From positions 1 to 63,416 of the forward strand of contig JAZDOT010000046.1 in the NCBI GenBank assembly GCA_043798355.1: DNA of 63,416 nt, in the 5' to 3' direction. This document shows, piece by piece, positions 24,846 to 34,297 of this stretch. Below the pieces are notes generated by a model. The model was not told the DNA's origin. It did not search any database and worked only from the letters and a program-made list of their open reading frames with translations. The position numbers were made by a program, and so were the translations under genes. This stretch comes from JAZDOT01 sp043798355 (lineage in GTDB: Bacteria > Patescibacteriota > Gracilibacteria > Peribacterales > Peribacteraceae). The stretch's first letter is position 1. Each line of letters starts with the position of its first letter.

Positions 24846-27800
24846 CTACTGCACAACAATCGTCCGTGTCGCAACCTCCCTCTCCTGCCGCGAACGGTCT
24901 TCGGCAAGGAGGCGGATCTTGTACGTCCCCGGGCGCGACGGTTTCCATACGCGCGTATAGGCGCCGGAGCCATCCGTCAGCGTAAGAAGGGGCTCTTCCT
25001 CGCCTGTATCGGTATTCACAATCACGAGCGTCAGACGTGTCAGATCTGCGCCGCCGATGGACGGCGTCTCGATACGCACATCGACGAGAGTATCTTTCAG
25101 TATGGACGTCACCGATGGATCGGGGCTGAGAATCACCGGCTCTCCGCTCTCTTCCGATGCCGCGCTCCCGCCTGCGCCGACGGTCACCGTGAGCGCGTCC
25201 TCGCTGGAATGCCGGGAGAGATCTTCCGCAACCGCTTTCAACGTATAGACGCCATCCGGCAGGTCAATCGTGTAGGTAAGCTCGTACGGAGGAATCGGCT
25301 TCGTGGTGAGCAAGGTCTCTCCCAGATAGAACTGGACGTATTTGATCTCCCCGTCGCTGTCCGAGGCCTCTGCGCGGATCGTGAGGGAATCCCCTCTCTG
25401 CACCATGATGTCATCGGAGGGGGCGGTCAGGCGCACGCTCGGCACGGAGAGGTCCTCGCCGAAGCGGATGGATGCCTCGGCGGTCGCCTGGTTGTAGTAC
25501 TCGTCGATGACGATGATCTTGAGAACATGTGCCCCGTCCTTCGCGATAGAACGCGGCAATCTGAGGAAACGATCGAAGGGGGGCTCTGAGGAAGAGGCCA
25601 CTTTCTTCCCGTCGACGAAGTACTGTACTTCGCGAACAGTTGGCCCCGCTTTCGCTTCGATGGTGACTTTGAAGGAGGGATAACCGACCATTTGTCCGTT
25701 CGACGGAGACAGAATTTCGAGGGTCGGTTGGACGCTTCGCCCGGGCGTGAGAGACGGATCGCACGCCTGCTCGGGAGCCACGGGAAGCGGGAGGAGCGAG
25801 CCCGAATGATCTGGAGCCGCATACCAGAGCGCACTCTGCTTCTTCACCCATTCCTGAACACCCTGCTCCCAGAGAGGCCAGCGATCGGGGAGGATGGAAT
25901 GGGCTCTGAGGAAACTCCCGGACTCCTGCGCTTCGACCGGACACGTCTCGGATGCGAGGAGGTGCGTCACCTTGTCGACCAGTAATTTCTGGCAGGCGGG
26001 ATCGGGAAGACTGGGCGGGCGTTCTTCCAGGAACACGTCGGCCCGGCGGAACCCAACCGGCGTGCAGTCCGTGGGAAATTCCCCGGACAGGAGCGAGATC
26101 TGGGGCTGCACGATGCCCTGCGGAACGGGAAAGGTCGTCTTGGCGTCCTTCAGGAGCCGGTGCGCGCCTATCATGAACTCTTTCCAGACAGGGCTCATCG
26201 TCGTGAGCCCGTCGGCTTTCTCATACATGGCGGAACTGTCGGCATTCCCCGCCCATACGCCGACGACCAGCCTCGGAGTATATCCGATGACCAACGCGTT
26301 GTCGGGCTTGCGAAGTCGGCAGCTCCCGTCGGCGTTTCTTTCGAGGCATTTGTTGCTCGTCCCCGTCTTCGCGGCAGTCTGGAAGCCGGGCACGGTCAGC
26401 TGCGTCTTCCAGTACTCGGTGGGCCGCGCCCACTCGTCACTCAGGATGGAGGTGATCTGATAGGCGATACGCGGATCGAGCGCCGATTTCTCCTCCGGTT
26501 TTTCGGGCATCTGATAGAGGATATTACCGTTCTTATCCGTGATGCGCCGGATCTTCACGATGGGTGCGGCCATCCCACCGTCCGCGAAAGTCGTATACCC
26601 CTGGACCATCTCCAGGAGCGGTGTCTCGGCGGCCCCGAGTGCGAGCGGCCATCCGTAATCGAAGACGCCCCCGCTCGCCGTACGCAGCCCCTGCTTCAAC
26701 GCAAGCGGAGACGACACCCCCATGGCATGCGCGAGGGCGAGAATGTTGTCCTCGCCTCCGGCGAGGAAGAACGCCTTGGCGGCGGGGATGTTCCGGGAGG
26801 CCCCGAGCGCCTGACGAATGGTCAGGAGACCGAGCGTCTTTCCGTCGAAATCCTGCGGCTCGTCCCCGCCGATCTTCGTCGGGACGTCGTAGAGGATGGT
26901 GGCGGGACTGTAGCCGTTCTGGAATGCCGCCGCATACACGAAGGGCTTAAAGCTGGAACCGGGCTGGCGCGGAGAGGTGACCATGTCGATCTTCCCCCCT
27001 TTCGTTTCATCGCTGTAATCGGCATTCCCGACGTAGGCCAGAACCTCCCGCGTCGCAGGATCGACGGCGAGGAGCGCCATATTATTCGCACCGAAACGCT
27101 TCAGGATGTCCTCACGATGGGCAGCCATGACCTTCTCAGCCACCTGCTGAATGTCCCAGTCGAGCGTCGTTTCTATCTTCAGCCCCCCGCGCTCAAGTAA
27201 ATCATCATCAGATCCTTTGAACATGGCCGAAACATCATCGCGGACGGAGAGCACGAAGTGCGGCGCACGGATATTCTCCCGCGCCGGCTGGAACACGATG
27301 GTTTCCAGAGCGAGAAGCGCCTGCAAGCGTTCTGCTTCGCTGATGAACTTCTGATCCTGCATGTCCATGAGCACTTGATCCGTGCGTCCCCCGACGGTCA
27401 TGGCTGTGCCCCCCGTGCCGATCCTCACACCGAGGAGCCCGATGGTGATGGCGTCATCCGGGATCTGGGATACTTTCTGGATCTCTCCTCTGAGGATGCG
27501 CTCCGTCACAGGAGCATCAATCATCGTGCGCACGTGCGGCCCGTAAGGACTGAAGTAGGAGGGACGCTGCGGGAGCGCGGCCAGGACGGCCGACTGCGCG
27601 AGCGTGAGGTCGCGCGCAGCGACGCCGAAGTACGTGCGGCTGGCCTGCTCGATGCCGTATGCATTCTGCCCGAAGGGAATCCAGTTCAGGTAGAGCGTGA
27701 GTAAATCATCTTTGGAGAAACGGCTCTCCATCTGACACCCGAGGATGAACTCCTTGAGCTTGCGCACATAGATGTTGTCTTTCTTCAGGTCGAGCGCATT

Positions 27801-28271
27801 ACGCGCCAGCTGCCGAGTGATCGTGGAGGCGCCACCGGCCTTTCCCATGCCCACCGCAGCACGGAGAATGGCGCGCACATCCAGACAACCGCGTTCAAAG
27901 AACCGCTCATCTTCGATGGCGATGACGGCATCCTTCAGAGCTTGCGGGATCTGCTCTCCCGGAACGTAGGTGCGATCCTGCTCGGAAAAAAGCCGATAGA
28001 GTTCCGTGCCGTTGCGGTCGGTGATCACCGTGCTCTGGGAAGCGAGAAACTTGGAGGGGTCACTGATGTCGGGAAGCGTAAACCAGAGGTAGGCGAAGAA
28101 GACCGCCCCCAGGAGCACGGCAAACAAAACGATCCGCAGAATCGATTTTTTGATGCCGCCCGCGGACGCAGGGGAGAAGAATTTAAAGACCAAACCGTTG
28201 GCCCGCGATTCCGGAGGAGGTCGCGATGCCGTTTCATGGCCAACGAGGCGCGTCTGGAAGGATGCGGCCAT
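24846..28271 (-). CDS. bifunctional class A penicillin-binding protein with C-terminal Ig-like domains
   Basis: 1141 residues. One transmembrane segment near residue 50 is followed by a GT51 glycosyltransferase domain (AVIAIEDERFFERG, GGASTITRQLARN, YLNWIPFGQNAYGIEQA). The transpeptidase domain has PGSSFKPFVYAAAF (SxxK), GASRNIPA (SxN position) and AKTGTSNKC (KTG). The last 350 residues carry two or three Ig/Big-like repeats (LEILSPSNGQMVGYPSFKV, VRLTAPSDDIMVQRGD, VILSPDPSVTSI). It polymerises and crosslinks peptidoglycan outside the membrane. The usual His of the GT51 EDxxFxxH motif is Arg here. Confidence 0.95.
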   Translation of the reverse strand: MAASFQTRLVGHETASRPPPESRANGLVFKFFSPASAGGIKKSILRIVLFAVLLGAVFFAYLWFTLPDISDPSKFLASQSTVITDRNGTELYRLFSEQDRTYVPGEQIPQALKDAVIAIEDERFFERGCLDVRAILRAAVGMGKAGGASTITRQLARNALDLKKDNIYVRKLKEFILGCQMESRFSKDDLLTLYLNWIPFGQNAYGIEQASRTYFGVAARDLTLAQSAVLAALPQRPSYFSPYGPHVRTMIDAPVTERILRGEIQKVSQIPDDAITIGLLGVRIGTGGTAMTVGGRTDQVLMDMQDQKFISEAERLQALLALETIVFQPARENIRAPHFVLSVRDDVSAMFKGSDDDLLERGGLKIETTLDWDIQQVAEKVMAAHREDILKRFGANNMALLAVDPATREVLAYVGNADYSDETKGGKIDMVTSPRQPGSSFKPFVYAAAFQNGYSPATILYDVPTKIGGDEPQDFDGKTLGLLTIRQALGASRNIPAAKAFFLAGGEDNILALAHAMGVSSPLALKQGLRTASGGVFDYGWPLALGAAETPLLEMVQGYTTFADGGMAAPIVKIRRITDKNGNILYQMPEKPEEKSALDPRIAYQITSILSDEWARPTEYWKTQLTVPGFQTAAKTGTSNKCLERNADGSCRLRKPDNALVIGYTPRLVVGVWAGNADSSAMYEKADGLTTMSPVWKEFMIGAHRLLKDAKTTFPVPQGIVQPQISLLSGEFPTDCTPVGFRRADVFLEERPPSLPDPACQKLLVDKVTHLLASETCPVEAQESGSFLRAHSILPDRWPLWEQGVQEWVKKQSALWYAAPDHSGSLLPLPVAPEQACDPSLTPGRSVQPTLEILSPSNGQMVGYPSFKVTIEAKAGPTVREVQYFVDGKKVASSSEPPFDRFLRLPRSIAKDGAHVLKIIVIDEYYNQATAEASIRFGEDLSVPSVRLTAPSDDIMVQRGDSLTIRAEASDSDGEIKYVQFYLGETLLTTKPIPPYELTYTIDLPDGVYTLKAVAEDLSRHSSEDALTVTVGAGGSAASEESGEPVILSPDPSVTSILKDTLVDVRIETPSIGGADLTRLTLVIVNTDTGEEEPLLTLTDGSGAYTRVWKPSRPGTYKIRLLAEDRSRQEREVATRTIVVQ

Positions 28272-28341
28272 AGAAGAAGAGAGTGCAAGTGTATGCGGTT
28301 TTCACCCTCTCCGCAACCGTGCGGAACAAACCGTCTTGTGC

Positions 28342-28347
28342 TATACT
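28342..28347 (+). promoter_or_regulatory. TATACT box six bases before an ATG
   Basis: TGCTATACT (extended -10 form) directly precedes the ATG at 28354, which suggests a leaderless mRNA. Confidence 0.55.
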
Positions 28348-28353
28348 ATCCTG

Positions 28354-28707
28354 ATGCATTCACTTCTCCAGATTCTCACCTTTTTTCTCTCTCTTCTCTC
28401 TGCGAAAGCCGAAGCTGCCTGCCCAGTCCCTCGACCTCCCGGAACATTTTGTGTAAGTGATTTCGCATTCGGGGACAGGTGGCTCACGGACATCATGAAA
28501 AATGTCTTCGTCGTGCTCATGTCGACGGCGCCATGGGTGCTGGCTGCCATTTTCATCGCGGGAGCGTTCTTCTTTATCGCATCGGCCGGTGTCGAGCAGT
28601 GGAAGAACCTCGGCAAACAGATGATGGTGGGAGCGGTCATCGGCACGGTCGTCATCGCCGGAGCCAATATCATCATGAATATCGTGCTCTACATGGTGAA
28701 GCTCTAA
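28354..28707 (+). CDS. small two-helix membrane protein, TrbC/VirB2 pilin-like
   Basis: 117 residues: a signal-like N-terminus (MHSLLQILTFFLSLLSAKAEA), then two long hydrophobic segments (VVLMSTAPWVLAAIFIAGAF, then MVGAVIGTVVIAGANIIMNI) joined by a short polar loop. This layout matches TrbC/VirB2-type pilins of type IV secretion systems, which occur as isolated genes in many CPR genomes. No other secretion gene lies nearby, so the role is unproven. The start is supported by the adjacent -10 box. Confidence 0.6.
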   Translation: MHSLLQILTFFLSLLSAKAEAACPVPRPPGTFCVSDFAFGDRWLTDIMKNVFVVLMSTAPWVLAAIFIAGAFFFIASAGVEQWKNLGKQMMVGAVIGTVVIAGANIIMNIVLYMVKL

Positions 28708-28760
28708 AAAGTCGGGTTTTTTCCGGCAGCGCCTTCCCTCTCAGATATACTCACTACCCT

Positions 28761-29369
28761 ATGGATGACTCCGCCCGCTCCTCATCGGATGTCCTCGACC
28801 GCCTGGAGAAAGCAGAGCAGATGAAACTGAACGGAAAGCATACGGAAGCTCTCAAGATTCTGGAGCAGCTCCTCATCGAAGACCCCGAGAACGTATCGGC
28901 TCTCGAGGAGATCGCCGATAACGAACTGAGCCTGGAACACTACGCGCGCGCGGAGACAGCCGCGAAACAGGCCGTCCATCTGGACAGGAAGAGTTACACC
29001 GGCCTCTACATTCTCGGCTTCATCGATTCGCATTTCGGACACTGGAAGAGCGCCCTGGAACTCCTGCGAAAAGCCAACAGCATGAAGCCGAATAACCCGG
29101 AAATCCTCCGATGCCTCGGGTGGGCGCTCTTCAACGGAGGACTGCGCGCTCAGGGGGTCGTCACGCTCGAACGGGCGCTCAACCTCGACAGCGAAAATCC
29201 GCTCACGCTCTGCGATCTGGGCGTTTCGTACCTGCAACTGAGGAACTTCCGGAAGGCCAAGGCGCTCTTCGTGCGCGCACTGGATCTGGACCCGGACAAT
29301 CCCCGGGCAAGAGAATGTGTGGAGATCGTCGAACGCATGGCGAACGCTGCGGAAGAGGTGAAGCGGTAG
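28761..29369 (+). CDS. tetratricopeptide-repeat protein
   Basis: 202 residues from the ATG at 28761. Four to five TPR units are visible: EALKILEQLLIEDPENVSAL, YARAETAAKQAVHLDRKSY, WKSALELLRKANSMKPNNP, GLRAQGVVTLERALNLDSE and NFRKAKALFVRALDLDPDN. No signal peptide. A scaffold for protein contacts; partner unknown. A TATACT box lies nine bases before the start. It is followed by an inverted-repeat element and ftsX. Confidence 0.88.
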   Translation: MDDSARSSSDVLDRLEKAEQMKLNGKHTEALKILEQLLIEDPENVSALEEIADNELSLEHYARAETAAKQAVHLDRKSYTGLYILGFIDSHFGHWKSALELLRKANSMKPNNPEILRCLGWALFNGGLRAQGVVTLERALNLDSENPLTLCDLGVSYLQLRNFRKAKALFVRALDLDPDNPRARECVEIVERMANAAEEVKR

Positions 29370-29380
29370 ACGTTCGTTTT

Positions 29381-29527
29381 TGCCTCACCCCCGGCCCCTC
29401 TCCGACCCCACCCACATGCCTGCACGGAGGGGGGAGCTTCGCTTGAATGATAATTATTTTCCGAAAGACATTCCCCCTCTCCCGGCGGGAAAGCGGGCAG
29501 GGTGGGAGAGGGGCCGGGGGTGAGGCA
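29381..29527. repeat. 147-bp element with perfect 23-bp terminal inverted repeats
   Basis: The first 23 bases (starting TGCCTCACCCCCGGCC) are the exact inverse of the last 23 (ending GCCGGGGGTGAGGCA). The centre is short, has no gene and contains CCCGGCGGG. It looks like a MITE-like or palindromic element of the family seen at 8221 and 18008. Confidence 0.75.
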
Positions 29528-29557
29528 GTTTGATGTACAACAAACCCCCGCATCGCC

Positions 29558-29563
29558 TATACT
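29558..29563 (+). promoter_or_regulatory. TATACT box seven bases before an ATG
   Basis: TATACT ends seven bases before the ftsX ATG at 29571. It is the same spacing class as several other starts in the window. Confidence 0.5.
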
Positions 29564-29570
29564 GCTCGCC

Positions 29571-30536
29571 ATGCTCAGCATGGATCAGAACAATGCGCTC
29601 CTGTGGAGGCGGGGATTGAAGCGCGGGATCAAGGCACTCCGGCAGGATCGTACGTGGATGTCGACCTTGGGCGTCCTCACGGGGTCGCTCCTCCTCTTGA
29701 ATCTCATTCTCTCCTGCTCCATCGCCGTCGAAAGCGCCGGGTCCGTCATCCGCGAACGCACGGATCTCCGCATCTCCCTCCTCGATTCCGCGAATGATCA
29801 GGAGCGCAGCGAATTCTTCACTGCGGTGAATACGCTCCCCGCCATCCGGAGCGCTGTGTACATCACGAAGGAGCAGGCATACGAACGGATGCGCACCCAG
29901 GACCCAGAGCTCATCGCCTTCATCGAACAGTACAATCTGACCAATCCCTTCCCGGACATCGTGAGTGTCACGCTGCACTCGCCGGAAGCGTTCCAGGAAA
30001 TCGCAGATATGGTGAAATCCCCGGAGTGGAAGAGCATCGCCGATCCCGCCTTCCTGTCGTCAGCAGCCGAGCAGGAGGTTGAAGTGCGCGAGCTCCTCGC
30101 AATCACGCAAGCCATGAACACTGGCTCGCTCGCAACGACCATCCTCACCATTGCCTTACTGCTCCTGATCATCGCAGAGAGCATCTCACGGCGCACGCGC
30201 GAACGCATGAGCGAACTCACGTTTGAGCATTCAGTGGGAGCATCCCCCTTCACGATCCTCCTGCCGTTCGCCACGGAGATGACGATCATCTTGTGGGGGA
30301 GCATTGTCGCAAGTGCCGTCCTCATCGTGCTCTTTTCCCTGCTCTCCGCTTCCCTCCTCCCCACTCTCACCTCTGCAAGTTTGCTCGCGACTATCGTCCG
30401 GAGTACGAGGGAAAATCTCCTCGCCCTCGCCCCCGTCATCCTCCTTCTCGAAATCGTCCTGGCCCCGCTCTTGGGAATAGCGGGAGGATTTGTAGCCACG
30501 CATCGGCCATCCGCCCCCCATCGACATCTCCCGTGA
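29571..30536 (+). CDS. ftsX: FtsX-like permease subunit
   Basis: 321 residues. One N-terminal transmembrane segment (GVLTGSLLLLNLILSCSIAV) leads into a periplasmic domain of about 130 residues with FtsX-type SAVYITKEQAYERMR and NPFPDIVSVTLHSPE. Three more helices follow, separated by RTRERMSELTFEHSVGAS, the cytoplasmic coupling region. With FtsE it links division to peptidoglycan hydrolysis. ftsE is not adjacent. recO overlaps its stop (GTGA). Confidence 0.85.
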   Translation: MLSMDQNNALLWRRGLKRGIKALRQDRTWMSTLGVLTGSLLLLNLILSCSIAVESAGSVIRERTDLRISLLDSANDQERSEFFTAVNTLPAIRSAVYITKEQAYERMRTQDPELIAFIEQYNLTNPFPDIVSVTLHSPEAFQEIADMVKSPEWKSIADPAFLSSAAEQEVEVRELLAITQAMNTGSLATTILTIALLLLIIAESISRRTRERMSELTFEHSVGASPFTILLPFATEMTIILWGSIVASAVLIVLFSLLSASLLPTLTSASLLATIVRSTRENLLALAPVILLLEIVLAPLLGIAGGFVATHRPSAPHRHLP

Positions 30537-31168
30537 CGCAGATCTGTTCCTATGAGGCTGTCATCCTGCGCTCGTTCGATGTCGGCGAAGCGGACCGTTT
30601 CCTCATCCTGCTCACCCGGGAATTCGGCAAGATCGCGGCACGCGCAAGGGGTGTACGGAGAACGGGCAGCCGCATGGGCGGCCACCTGCTCCCCTTCCAG
30701 CATCTCTCTCTCCTGCTTCGGGAGGGGAGAGCAGGCTTCACTGTGGAAGCGGCGGCGAGAAAGTGCCCGGCAACACCCATCACTCTGAGACAATTCGCCA
30801 TGATCGAACAGGGAGCGGAACTTCTCTGCGTCCTCCTGCACGACGGCGAACCGCTCCCGGAAGTTTTCGATCTCACACTCGCTTTTTTCGAGGCGTCAAA
30901 GTGCTCGGGAGAAACCTTCCTTCCCTTCTCCCTTTCACTCCTGCGGCATCTGGGCCTCCTGCCCGAGACAGCAAATACGGCATTCTTCGGAACGCTCACG
31001 GAGGAAGAATCCTCTTTCGTGACCTGCTGTGCCTCCGGAAATTTCGCTGCAAAAAGTCCTTCCGAGCCTTTTCGAAAGCGGCTCCTTGGGATCGCAGACC
31101 GCCTCACGGCGGAGCAGACGAGTCATGCGCTGCGGTCGGGAATCGTCGCAGCTGCGCTCCATGCATAA
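30533..31168 (+). CDS. recO: DNA repair protein RecO
   Basis: 211 residues from a GTG at 30533 overlapping the ftsX stop (GTGA). YEAVILRSFDVGEADRFLIL, FGKIAARARGVRRTGSRMGG and LLPFQHLSLLLREGRAGF are the RecO OB-fold. The helical C-terminal domain follows (FFEASKCSGETFLPFSLSLLRHLG), and its usual zinc cysteines are incomplete. RecO loads RecA with RecR and anneals strands. Confidence 0.87.
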   Translation: MTQICSYEAVILRSFDVGEADRFLILLTREFGKIAARARGVRRTGSRMGGHLLPFQHLSLLLREGRAGFTVEAAARKCPATPITLRQFAMIEQGAELLCVLLHDGEPLPEVFDLTLAFFEASKCSGETFLPFSLSLLRHLGLLPETANTAFFGTLTEEESSFVTCCASGNFAAKSPSEPFRKRLLGIADRLTAEQTSHALRSGIVAAALHA

Positions 31169-31420
31169 TCTCTCATGCCCACCTGCACCACAAACGATAG
31201 TAATTCCGCCTCGCTGATAACAGCATCAGATGCCGCGGAGCGTTTCGTAAGCATACAATAACGCCATCATGGTTGTTGCAATCACAACGATGAAAACGCG
31301 AAGTGGCACCACTTCTGCCTGCTCATGGAAAACGGCTATGAAAGCTCTGATCCTCTGCCGAGGTAGGTTCGCCGAACCATGATATTTACCCGGATCGCAC
31401 AGAGGGGAACAATATGTATC

Positions 31421-31729
31421 ATGTCCAATCCTGAAACTCTCGCACAAGTTCAAAGAGCACAAGAGAATGCGGGCACCACCATCGAGGAAAGGCAACTGGA
31501 GAGCGTCGCACTGCTCTGCAGTGGCGCAGAAGCATACCGTCGGGATTTTTTCTCCCTCTGCGGCGTTCTCAGGGGTGATTCTCTTGATGCACCTAGGTTT
31601 CAAGAGGATTTGCTTGCCCGGGTTTTTCAAAAAATCAAGACAGGCACGCTCGACCTCGAAAGTGTTCTGGAACAATGCCAGTTGGGAATTAAGTATGCAC
31701 GAACCCCCGCGGCGACCCTGGCTACATGA
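31421..31729 (+). CDS. hypothetical protein
   Basis: 102 residues starting MSNPETLAQVQRAQENAG. It is mostly helical by composition, with two Cys residues and no known motif. The plus frame has balanced composition and a GAGGGG stretch about 17 bases upstream. An opposing 149-codon frame on the minus strand is Cys-rich in an irregular way and looks like its shadow. About 250 bp upstream hold no other gene. Confidence 0.4.
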   Translation: MSNPETLAQVQRAQENAGTTIEERQLESVALLCSGAEAYRRDFFSLCGVLRGDSLDAPRFQEDLLARVFQKIKTGTLDLESVLEQCQLGIKYARTPAATLAT

Positions 31730-31753
31730 TGCGCGAAACGCAGGACACGTCCA

Positions 31754-33022
31754 TCACAATGCCGGCACCTCGCTCTTTCCCGGTAGCGTCATCCCCGGAT
31801 CGATGCCGATCTGCAGGTAAAAGGGTCGCGCTTCGTAGAAGGAATCCACGCGTTCAATGGTCTCTTTCCCGTCCTCGCGGACGATGCGGTACCACGCCGC
31901 GCGCATCCCGGGAACACGTTCGCCCGCTTTGCGCGTCGTCCCGGGCGGAATCTCCGTCGTGTACTCCGTGCGGTCGGGGGGCGGCTCCGTGCGGCCCCAC
32001 GTATACGGACCGAGCACGTCCGTGCTCCGCGCATCGCGCGTACCGTAGTAGATGAAGTATGCCTTGTCCCCGTCGGCGAATGACTGGATGAGGATGGAGG
32101 CGGGACTGTCGTTCTGGAAACGCATGTCCGTGTGCGGCGGGTAGACCGTCGCATCGGTCCCCTGCGGAGCGTAGTAGCGCACCGCAAAGCTGTGGTTGCG
32201 ACGGGAGAGAATGGGAAAACCGTACTCCCACACCCCGCGATAGGCGGTCGTGCTCACCTGACACAGACCCCCGCCGTAATCCGGCAGCGTTTCATCGCCG
32301 AGGATGACCAGTTCCTTGAGGTAACCGGTGGCCGCGTTCACCGGACCGAGCACGGTGTTAAAAGAGAATGATTCCCCTTGAGGAATAATGTGGCCGCTGA
32401 AACGCCGAAGGCCGGTCCTGATGTTGTGTTTCCGTGCACCGGGCGAACCGCTGAAGTCCGACTCTCCGACCGTCACGACTTCGCGGATGCCTCTGCTCGC
32501 GAGCGCCGGGTCGACGGTCATGGAAGGCTGCACTTCGACCACAGGCAACTCCACTTCCGTGATACTCTCCTCGAGCGCACGCATCACGAGCAGCGCCGCG
32601 CGATCGACATCAACCTGACGACCTGGCAGCCCGATGCCTTCGAACGTGACGGCTCCGGTTGAGGATTGGCTGATGACGACGTTCCCCGCTTCACGATCAA
32701 AAAGAGGAGAGACTTCCTCGAGAAGCGTCGCGCGGATCAAAGCTCGATCCCACGCAGGCCGCAGCGACCGTGTGATGCCTGCGGGGAGCGGCGGGATGGT
32801 ATCGCCATCGACACGGAATCCCGGTTGCGGACGAATAGGCAATCCGTTGGACAGCCATACCTCCTCCGTGGTCCTCCAGTCCGGATACTTGGCGGTATTG
32901 AGGGGAACGAGGGTATGCCTGTAGCGAAGCGTGAGAACGGGAGAGGCTCCCCATACCGAAAGGGGGATCACGCAGAGCACGAGGGCGAAGAGGATGATCT
33001 TAGGAACGGACAGAGGGGTCAT
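31754..33022 (-). CDS. VanW family protein with signal peptide
   Basis: 422 residues from the ATG at 33022 (a second ATG at 33043 is possible). The N-terminal hydrophobic segment (IILFALVLCVIPLSVWG) is a signal peptide or anchor. A VanW domain spans about residues 190-340: KHNIRTGLRRFSGHIIPQGE, FSFNTVLGPV, GGGLCQVSTTAYRG and ERRNHSF-like RRNHSFAVRYY. VanW proteins occur with vancomycin resistance genes and widely in CPR; their biochemical role is unknown, probably at the cell wall. The start overlaps the RNase H gene. Confidence 0.88.
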   Translation of the reverse strand: MTPLSVPKIILFALVLCVIPLSVWGASPVLTLRYRHTLVPLNTAKYPDWRTTEEVWLSNGLPIRPQPGFRVDGDTIPPLPAGITRSLRPAWDRALIRATLLEEVSPLFDREAGNVVISQSSTGAVTFEGIGLPGRQVDVDRAALLVMRALEESITEVELPVVEVQPSMTVDPALASRGIREVVTVGESDFSGSPGARKHNIRTGLRRFSGHIIPQGESFSFNTVLGPVNAATGYLKELVILGDETLPDYGGGLCQVSTTAYRGVWEYGFPILSRRNHSFAVRYYAPQGTDATVYPPHTDMRFQNDSPASILIQSFADGDKAYFIYYGTRDARSTDVLGPYTWGRTEPPPDRTEYTTEIPPGTTRKAGERVPGMRAAWYRIVREDGKETIERVDSFYEARPFYLQIGIDPGMTLPGKSEVPAL

Positions 33023-33587
33023 AGTGCGGGGCGGGATGTTCATCGAGCGCCTTGTTCACGAGGGCATCCGCCCGGTAATTGTCGCTGCGGGGAACGTGCA
33101 CGAACTCGATGGAGGGGAAACCGAGCGTGAGCGTGCGGATCTCATCAAAGAAAGGCTTCAACGTCGCCATCTTCACTTGATACTCCCCGTTGAGTTGCTT
33201 CACAATGAGTTCGGAGTCGAGGTGGCAGACGAGGCGATTGGGATGGTAGCGCTGCGCCAGCTTCAGCCCCTCGATGAGCGCCCGATACTCGGCGACGTTG
33301 TTCGTTTGGATCCCGATGCGCTCATAGTGTTCCCGGAGCACCTTCCCCCGTACGGGATCTTCGAGCACACACCCGACCGCCGCCTGCCCCGGGTTCCCGC
33401 GCGACCCGCCGTCCGTGAAGAGGTGGATAGTGCCTCCCACGCGCTCCTCGTCTCCCGTCTGCACGGAAGGACTCCCCTTCAGCGCCTCCGTCACGATCTC
33501 GGTCACGAACCGCTCGCGCTCGCGCACCCGCGGGAAGAGCTTGGCGAGATCGCGTTCGAGGGAAGCGGGGATGCGGATCATGAACAT
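33000..33587 (-). CDS. ribonuclease HI family protein with N-terminal extension
   Basis: 195 residues. The RNase H fold covers about residues 52-190, with the four catalytic acids in LFTDGGSRGNPG, NNVAEYRALIEGL, CHLDSELIVKQL and SDNYRADALVN. It should cut RNA in RNA-DNA hybrids. The first 45 residues (MIRIPASLERDLAKLFPRVR) are a basic extension not found in RNase HI. It overlaps the start of the vanW gene downstream, so the two are an operon. Confidence 0.88.
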   Translation of the reverse strand: MFMIRIPASLERDLAKLFPRVRERERFVTEIVTEALKGSPSVQTGDEERVGGTIHLFTDGGSRGNPGQAAVGCVLEDPVRGKVLREHYERIGIQTNNVAEYRALIEGLKLAQRYHPNRLVCHLDSELIVKQLNGEYQVKMATLKPFFDEIRTLTLGFPSIEFVHVPRSDNYRADALVNKALDEHPAPHYDPSVRS

Positions 33588-33599
33588 AGTGTATCGAAG

Positions 33600-33889
33600 C
33601 TATGAGCTTTGAGCTATGAGCGGTCAGCGCACAGCGTGCAGCGGTTGGCAGAAAGACCGTACCATCGGCGTCCCGCCGATGGGCGAAGGACAGTGGTTTC
33701 AGCCATCAGCCTGCGTAGGGTGTTCGTACAGATAGCGCAAAATTGCAAAGGCACTAGGCGTATGCACCTTTGCAGAGGAGAGAACTTTTCCGTACTGATG
33801 CCATCCTTGCCTGCTTCGTTTCCCTTGTTTGCCTTTTCCTCCTCACGCCATGCGCGGGACGCGCATGGGACGGACTTTCCGGCTTCGGA
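33600..33889. other. repeat-rich spacer with hairpins
   Basis: GAGCTTTGAGCTATGAGC (33603-33620) and CAGCGCACAGCGTGCAGCGG belong to the dispersed repeat families. CATCGGCG-TCC-CGCCGATG is a perfect hairpin near 33663-33681. GCAAAGG...CCTTTGC (33745-33773) followed on the minus strand by AATTTT could end the minus-strand gene at 33890. No gene found. Confidence 0.45.
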
Positions 33890-34225
33890 TTACTCCACCC
33901 TGCAACACTCCCCCGTACACTCTTCGCAGGAACCACCGCATGCTCTCTCCGGCAGATCCAGTGTCAGCCGCCCCTCGCGCAACGTGAGGACGGCTCCGTC
34001 GATCTGAAGAAGAAGATCCGGTGCTATGCCCACGCGCACGGTGGGCACATCGCCATGAGAAAACACGCGGTCGCTTTTCGCAATACGCCGAACGAGCGAG
34101 AGAGAGAGTTCTCCCGATTCTTCCGTGACGATCCGAACACAGGCCGTTTTTCTCCCCTCCCGATCGGCGATCCGCCGCAGTTCTTTCGCAGCGGAGAGCT
34201 CTACAGTGATCCCATGGAAAAGCAT
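33890..34225 (-). CDS. small HesB/IscA-like protein with Cys-rich tail
   Basis: 111 residues. ITVELSAAKELRRIADREG, VRVGIAPDLLLQIDGAVLTL and EGRLTLDLPE give the alternating strand pattern and length of the HesB/IscA fold, but the three conserved cysteines of that family are missing. Instead the C-terminus is CGGSCEECTGECC, six Cys in 13 residues, a likely metal site. Function unproven; a possible role in iron or sulfur handling is inference only. It diverges from the ctp gene. Confidence 0.55.
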   Translation of the reverse strand: MLFHGITVELSAAKELRRIADREGRKTACVRIVTEESGELSLSLVRRIAKSDRVFSHGDVPTVRVGIAPDLLLQIDGAVLTLREGRLTLDLPERACGGSCEECTGECCRVE

Positions 34226-34297
34226 GCTCGATTCCCTCATGGGGAAATGCTACGCTTGGTCGTCCTCCACTGACGAGTTTTTCCCGCGCAAAATCTC

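Noticed and set aside
31226..31675. 149-codon minus-strand frame
   Set aside because: Irregular composition and an overlap with the more protein-like plus-strand frame at 31421-31729.
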